A stretch of 64,000 nt of DNA from Umbilicaria muhlenbergii (lineage: Eukaryota > Ascomycota > Lecanoromycetes > Umbilicariales > Umbilicariaceae). Below the pieces are notes generated by a model. It was not told the DNA's origin, searched no databases, and saw nothing but the letters and a program-made list of their open reading frames with translations. Position 1 is the stretch's first letter; each line of letters starts with the position of its first letter. Location of the stretch: assembly GCA_000611775.1 (NCBI GenBank), contig KK106987.1:1383506-1447505 (forward strand), in the 5' to 3' direction. A program made the translations under genes and the position numbers. Shown here one piece after another: positions 59,547-64,000 of this stretch.

Positions 59547-60497
59547 TACACTGCACCATGAGTTGGGTTTGGGTTGGGTTTTGACTATTGTGACCCAACC
59601 CAGACTGGGTTGGGTTTTTTTTGGGTTGAGTCACACTGGGTTGGGTTTTTTTGGGTTTGGGTTGGGTTTTTCACTGGGTAACCCAGTTCAAGTTCACGTA
59701 TATGACTCATCCAAACAGCTTTCAAAGCAGCTTCCAAAACGGCTTCCAAAACAGCNNNNNNNNNNNNNNNNNNNNNNNNNNNNNNNNNNNNNNNNNNNNN
59801 NNNNNNNNNNNNNNNNNNNNNNNNNNNNNNNNNNNNNNNNNNNNNNNNNNNNNNNNNNNNNNNNNNNNNNNNNNNNNNNNNNNNNNNNNNNNNNNNNNNN
59901 NNNNNNNNNNNNNNNNNNNNNNNNNNNNNNNNNNNNNNNNNNNNNNNNNNNNNNNNNNNNNNNNNNNNNNNNNNNNNNNNNNNNNNNNNNNNNNNNNNNN
60001 NNNNNNNNNNNNNNNNNNNNNNNNNNNNNNNNNNNNNNNNNNNNNNNNNNNNNNNNNNNNNNNNNNNNNNNNNNNNNNNNNNNNNNNNNNNNNNNNNNNN
60101 NNNNNNNNNNNNNNNNNNNNNNNNNNNNNNNNNNNNNNNNNNNNNNNNNNNNNNNNNNNNNNNNNNNNNNNNNNNNNNNNNNNNNNNNNNNNNNNNNAAA
60201 ACGGCCTTGAAAAACAGCTTTCAAAACAGCTTCCAAAATGGCTTTGATGACGGCCTCAAAAAATGACCTTGAAAATGACTTGAGAAGGCACCTTTTGAAC
60301 TGACGTTTTTGACTACCATAAAGACTACCATAACTATTTGTATGTACTGGGTTAACCCAGAATTTTCTGGGTTTGGGTTAAATGGGTTGGGTTTTTTCTG
60401 GGTTGGGTTTTGACATGTATAACCCACCCCAAAACCCAACCCAAACCCAACCCAAACCCAAACCCACTGGGTAAAACCCAACCCATGGTGCAGCATA
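59547..60497. mobile_element. Complete GGGTT/12-bp-repeat element with 8-bp TSD
   Basis: The TIRs are TACACTGCACCATGAGTTGG and, inverted, TATGCTGCACCATGGGTTGG (three transitions). The 8-bp duplication CATATATA (59539-59546 and 60498-60505) flanks it, and removal rejoins the RT/RNase H frame. Subterminal arrays of GGGTT/GGGTTT occur at both ends (59560-59690; 60358-60488). A degenerate 12-bp repeat fills the middle. It has no transposase and is hAT-like by TSD length. The centre is an assembly gap. A second, one-ended copy is at 37300-37867. Confidence 0.85.
59756..60197. other. Assembly gap (442 N)
   Basis: A run of N within the 12-bp minisatellite of the GGGTT element. Short-period repeats probably blocked assembly. 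Frames spanning it are artefacts. Confidence 0.99.
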
Positions 60498-61489
60498 CAT
60501 ATATATGAATTTAAAAAGAATTTAAGCTGTTGAAGAATGACTGCCCCTGAAGAATGTTCATGAATTGCAGATCTTTTTAAGCTTCATTAATTTCTTCTGA
60601 AGGTTTATAAGAGATTATTCATGAATTGCAGCATCACTGTTAAACCTCCTGAAAACAGGAAGAAATAAAAAGAAGATTAAGATTATATCAAGTTCTCTTT
60701 CAACTCATTGAACTGCTCCTCATTAAGACATTGAAGGAAAGCAGAGCAGCTTAATCTCATTACAAAGGTTTAACACAGGTTATTCAGCATGCAGCTCACA
60801 AGTCAGAGAAAAGTTACAACAAGAAAATATTGTACCTGCCTTTTTTTCACTTTCAGGAGCTGCATTGAAAGCATTTAATGCTCTGAAGGAGACCTTCATG
60901 AGTGCTTCATTACTACATTACTTTGATGAAAACAAATTCATGAGGGTTGAAATGAACACCTCTGAATTCACAATTGATGAAATCTTGATGCAACACTTCA
61001 AGGTTGATGATTAATTGCACTGATTATCAGTTGTTTATTACAGTAAGAAGCTGCTAAATACTGAGACCTGATATGATACAGATGAGCAAGAGCTCCTTGT
61101 CATCATGAAAGTCATGCATCATTGACAGCACTACTGTTGAGGTGCTAAACATCAAATTGTTGTACTGACTGATCATGCAAACCTTGTTTGGTTCATGACT
61201 ACCTCAAACCTCACATGAAGGCAGCTTAAATGAGCTGAGAAGCTTGCTGAATATGACTTCAAAGTCACATATCAAGAAGGCAAGAAGAACTCTGTTGATG
61301 ACTTATTAAAATGACCTGATTATGAACTGCTGAAGACTGCCAGTACCTCAATTGTCACTGAAATAATGTGACAGTCCTTCCACTTGAGAAGTGAGGATTA
61401 TAAGTCAGTACAGAAGAAATTATACATGCTTGCTGTGATGACATTGCAGTCAAGGGCAGTATGACAGAAGTTATGACAAGAGAACATCA

Positions 61490-61860
61490 TACCTGTCACA
61501 ATGAATACTACTGATATGATGAACACTGAAGATGATGATCTCATTAAAACATCAGTGATGTGAAATCTACCTGCTTAAAAAGAAGCAAGCTGTAATGAAA
61601 ATGATAAGAGTGTCATGTCAGATGAAGTCAGTGATATCATTGAAACATCAGCAGTGCATCACCTACTCAGTATGATGATTACTGAAGATGATGATCTCAT
61701 CAGAACATCAGCAGTGCAGAACTTATCTACTCAAGAAGAAGCAAGCTGTGATGAATATGTCAATATGATGAATATTGAAGCTGATGATATGACTGAAACA
61801 TCAGCAGTTCATAATCTACATGCTTAAAAAGCAAGCTGTGACTGAATAAGAGAGCTTAAA
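61490..61860 (+). repeat. Acidic repeat linker in pol
   Basis: About three imperfect repeats of a 25-30-residue unit (MM-TEDDDL-I-TSAV-NL followed by a Gln/Glu-Ala-Ser-Cys stretch). They lie between RNase H and integrase of the third chromovirus. Confidence 0.75.
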
Positions 61861-63580
61861 TATGCAGAGCCTCAACAGCACTCAATCAAGAATAACTCAG
61901 CAAACACTGCAGTTATGAATGATGACACAAGTCATGTTTTTATTAATCTTTAAATTGAGAATAACACTTCTGCTGATACTGTTGAAGCGCTTCAGCTCAT
62001 GTCTACTCACTCACCCTTAAGTGAGGAGATAACAGCTTATATAAGAATGTCTATCAAACAACTTAAATGTACAATTCATACTGAACAGTTGAAAGATGAT
62101 TTGATATGATGAGTGTGACAGGGATTAACTACCCCTCTTGAGGATAAAAACAACTTGGCTGAGTCAGAAATGATAAATACAGTGACAATACTCCCTGATG
62201 TAATGAAACATTGAGAGGAAATTGAGGATGTTGTATATTATGATGATAAGATCTACATTTCACAGAACTCTGCTCTCTGCAATGTGATGATCAGTTGATT
62301 TCATGATGATGTCTTTGCAGGTTATTTTGAGAAGTCAAGAATCACAGAATTAATGCAGTAATCTTATGACTGACCTGATGCTGTCAGAGACATATAATGT
62401 TACTGTCATAACTGTGTCAAATGTCAAAAGGTGAAGCCAGCTCATCATAAATCATACAGATTATTAAACTCATTGTCAGTCTCAACTGAGTCATGACATA
62501 CAGTGACAATGAACTTCATTACAGATTTATCACTGAGCAGCATATATGAAAGTACAACATGAGATTCAATCCTTGTCATAGTTGATAAGTTGATCAAAAT
62601 GACTCACTATATTTCAGTACAGAAGACAATGTCAGTTGCTGACTTCATTGAAGTGTTTATTCAAGACATAGTCAAGCATCATGATGTGTCAAAAGTTTTA
62701 ATCACAGACAAAGACAAGCTGTTTACATCAGAGCAGTGAATCAGCTTCTGCTTTCATATGTGATGTTGTCATAACATGTCAACAGCTTTTCACCCGCAAA
62801 CTGACAGTCAAATGAAGAGGCAGAATCAGTCCCTGAAGATGTATTTACACATATTCATTAATGAGCAGCAAGAGGACTGAGTGAAGCTTTTACCCTGCAC
62901 AGAGTTCTCATACAACAACTTCATACATGCTGCTACAGGAAAGAGCCCCTTTCAGTTTAACTTAAGATGAGACCCTCAGATGAGCTTAAGTAAGCTGTTT
63001 ATACAACACTCACATGAACAAATAAGACTCTATGCAGATGCACAGCAGCTTCAAGATTAAATTACAACAACTCAAGAGCAGCTATGACAGGTTAATGAAA
63101 TATATGTAAACTATTATAATCAGCGCTGAATGAAGATAATGTTCAAAGAAGGTGATTTAGTACTGATCAATGAAAAGAATGTGTCAGTGAACAAGCAGAT
63201 GAAGAAACTGCATTGAAAAAAGCTCAACTCATTCATGATATGATGTGTGATAAGTCAATCATCATATGAACTTAACCTCTCAGAGGATCAAAACATCTAT
63301 AATGTATTTAACATCACTTTATTAAAGTCATTTTAAGACACATGTCATGTGTCCTCTGCATTGACAGGAAAAGACCTACTACTCAACTGAGATGATGAGT
63401 GAGAAGTTAAGGCAATTGTGAATAACTGCATTCATGATGACAGGCTTCAATACCTCATCAAATGAAAGCTGACAGATCAGGTGTGAGATGACACATGAGA
63501 ATCAACACACTTCATTCACAATGCAAAGACAAAAATGTGAAAATTTCATGTTGACAACCCTGACAAACAGAAATCTGAGT

Positions 63581-63760
63581 GAGCCTTAAGATGTGACTCT
63601 TCAAGATTGATTGAGAAGCTGTCACAAAAGTCATGAGCTTTAAGATGTGACTCTTCAAGGTTAATTGAGAAGCTGTCACAAAAGTCATGAGCCTTAAAAT
63701 GTGACTCTTCAAGGTTGATTGAGAAGCTGTTGCAAAAGTCATGAATCTTAAGAATTGAAA
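63581..63760 (+). repeat. 54-bp tandem repeat after the chromodomain
   Basis: Three full copies (63581-63634, 63635-63688, 63689-63742) plus a partial fourth. Each is 18 codons in frame, reading LRCDSSRLIEKLSQKS with minor changes. It extends the chromodomain end of pol. Confidence 0.9.
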
Positions 63761-63780
63761 ACTTTGTCAGCTTTGTTAAC

Positions 63781-64000
63781 TTGATCTCTTATGATGAAAC
63801 CTGTGCTCTACAACAAGTATGACAGAGGCTATAACATTATGATGCTATGACAAGATCTTTAATAAGATTATTGCATGAACTACATTATCACAAACATGTC
63901 ACATTGCAGAGAACACTCAAGCGCAGAAGCATTTCATTTCAAGTTTGAAGATCAAAATGAATCTGAGATCAACATCTTGCACTTGACCTCTCATCAACAT
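63781..64000. other. Chromovirus 3' flank, unresolved
   Basis: AT-rich DNA with no readable domain. It may include the start of the 3' LTR, but no TG...CA ends could be fixed before the window ends. Confidence 0.3.

Larger units (their letters stand above)
58430..63540 (+). pseudogene. Pol of the third chromovirus (PR-RT-RNH-IN-chromodomain), broken
   Basis: The protease region near 58440 reads IDNGSQGN (from a D-S/T-G site). The RT starts about 58850 (LPERGSHDHVIDL, then MFVLKSDGSL), with NAYNQI, DEWKTAF, LMNAPATFQAF and the catalytic YLND (was YLDD) near 59380. After the GGGTT insertion, RNase H follows (60860-61320: FKALKETFMSAS, YSKKLLNTET, DEQELLVIMK, VLTDHANL). An acidic repeat linker is at 61490-61860. 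The integrase lies at 62270-63200 (CHNCVKCQKVKPAHH zinc site, ITDKDKLFTSEQ, STAFHPQTDSQ). A chromodomain is near 63390-63540 (EVKAIVNN, LQYLIKWKL). Stops fall at CGA and TGG positions. Non-functional. Confidence 0.82.
56609..63780 (+). mobile_element. Third Ty3/gypsy chromovirus, degraded; 3' end near or beyond the window
   Basis: It starts TGTCAAGGCC at 56609, within the chromovirus-2 fragment, and runs gag-pol-chromodomain on the plus strand. The first 113 bp have inverted ends (TGTCAAGGC at 56609, GCGCCTTGACA to 56721), which may be a short LTR or part of a longer one. No 3' LTR was identified before 64000. The element is split by the GGGTT element at 59547-60497. Confidence 0.75.

Noticed and set aside
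59563-60247. Long open frames across the N gap
   Set aside because: They are open only because the gap has no stops. The real flanks are TIR arrays and minisatellite.
59560-60490. GGGTTT/GGGTT arrays as a telomere or interstitial telomere repeat
   Set aside because: The fungal telomere repeat is usually TTAGGG. Here the arrays are irregular, inverted at both ends, and lie inside TIRs with a target duplication, so they belong to a mobile element.
1-64000. tRNA or rRNA genes
   Set aside because: I found no cloverleaf-compatible A/B box pairs or rRNA segments by eye. A covariance-model scan would be decisive.

Overview
This window looks like nuclear DNA of a filamentous ascomycete (Pezizomycotina). 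Genes carry short 47-181 bp GT-AG introns with CTAAC/CTRAC-type branch sites, the housekeeping genes are of fungal type, and a GC-balanced gene island sits between long AT-rich blocks of mutated transposons. I cannot name the species from sequence alone.

Layout. (1) 1-7.65 kb: transposon wreckage. A degraded hAT transposase lies inside the RNase H of a copia element, followed by an unrecognised degraded charged/helical coding stretch. (2) 7.9-24.5 kb: a gene island with eight genes. They are a conserved-looking hypothetical protein (-), a secreted aspzincin-type (M35-like) metalloprotease (+), a TetX/salicylate-hydroxylase-like FAD monooxygenase (+), cytosolic phenylalanyl-tRNA synthetase alpha subunit (-, 7 exons), a GH47 EDEM/Mnl1-type mannosidase (+), adenine phosphoribosyltransferase (+), a RidA/YjgF enamine deaminase with a mitochondrial-type leader (-), and an MFS sugar porter (+, 6 exons). 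(3) 24.5-26.1 kb: a worn boundary. (4) 26.1-39.5 kb: a nested stack. A copia element (LTRs 26101-26367 and 39263-39529) is split by a complete gypsy chromovirus (26668-34515, TSD AAAAG). That chromovirus was itself hit by a solo LTR (29318-29772, TSD CTTGA) and a TIR element (31208-32101). The copia element also carries a GGGTT/minisatellite element (37300-37867). (5) 41081-46967: a second complete chromovirus (221-bp LTRs, TSD AAATT). (6) 47.7-49.8 kb: two near-identical 1,008-bp direct repeats. (7) 50.2-53.3 kb: a small island with a minisatellite, an intact-looking 301-bp hAT-type MITE (8-bp TSD) and one secreted-protein gene with three exons. (8) 53.3-64 kb: another nested stack. It holds a copia 5' end with a solo LTR, a relic related to the first chromovirus, a third copy of the second chromovirus' LTR, and a third chromovirus. 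The last is split in its reverse transcriptase/RNase H interval by a full GGGTT element that contains a 442-bp assembly gap.

The transposons differ from each other almost only by C-to-T and G-to-A transitions and are full of TGA stops at expected arginine (CGA) codons. This is what RIP-like mutation leaves. The milder elements are poor in CpG but still rich in CpA/TpG, which suggests a CpG-biased version of the process; the older ones are mutated to near-pure A+T. Genes on the islands show none of this.

The island genes do not form an obvious pathway. They are mostly housekeeping (translation, ER quality control, purine salvage, metabolite repair, sugar uptake) plus two secreted proteins and one oxidoreductase. 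I see no tRNA, rRNA or CRISPR. No clearly new cellular system is visible. The most novel-looking items are the GGGTT/12-bp-repeat element family, the un-mutated long direct repeats, and the anomalous RidA exon structure.
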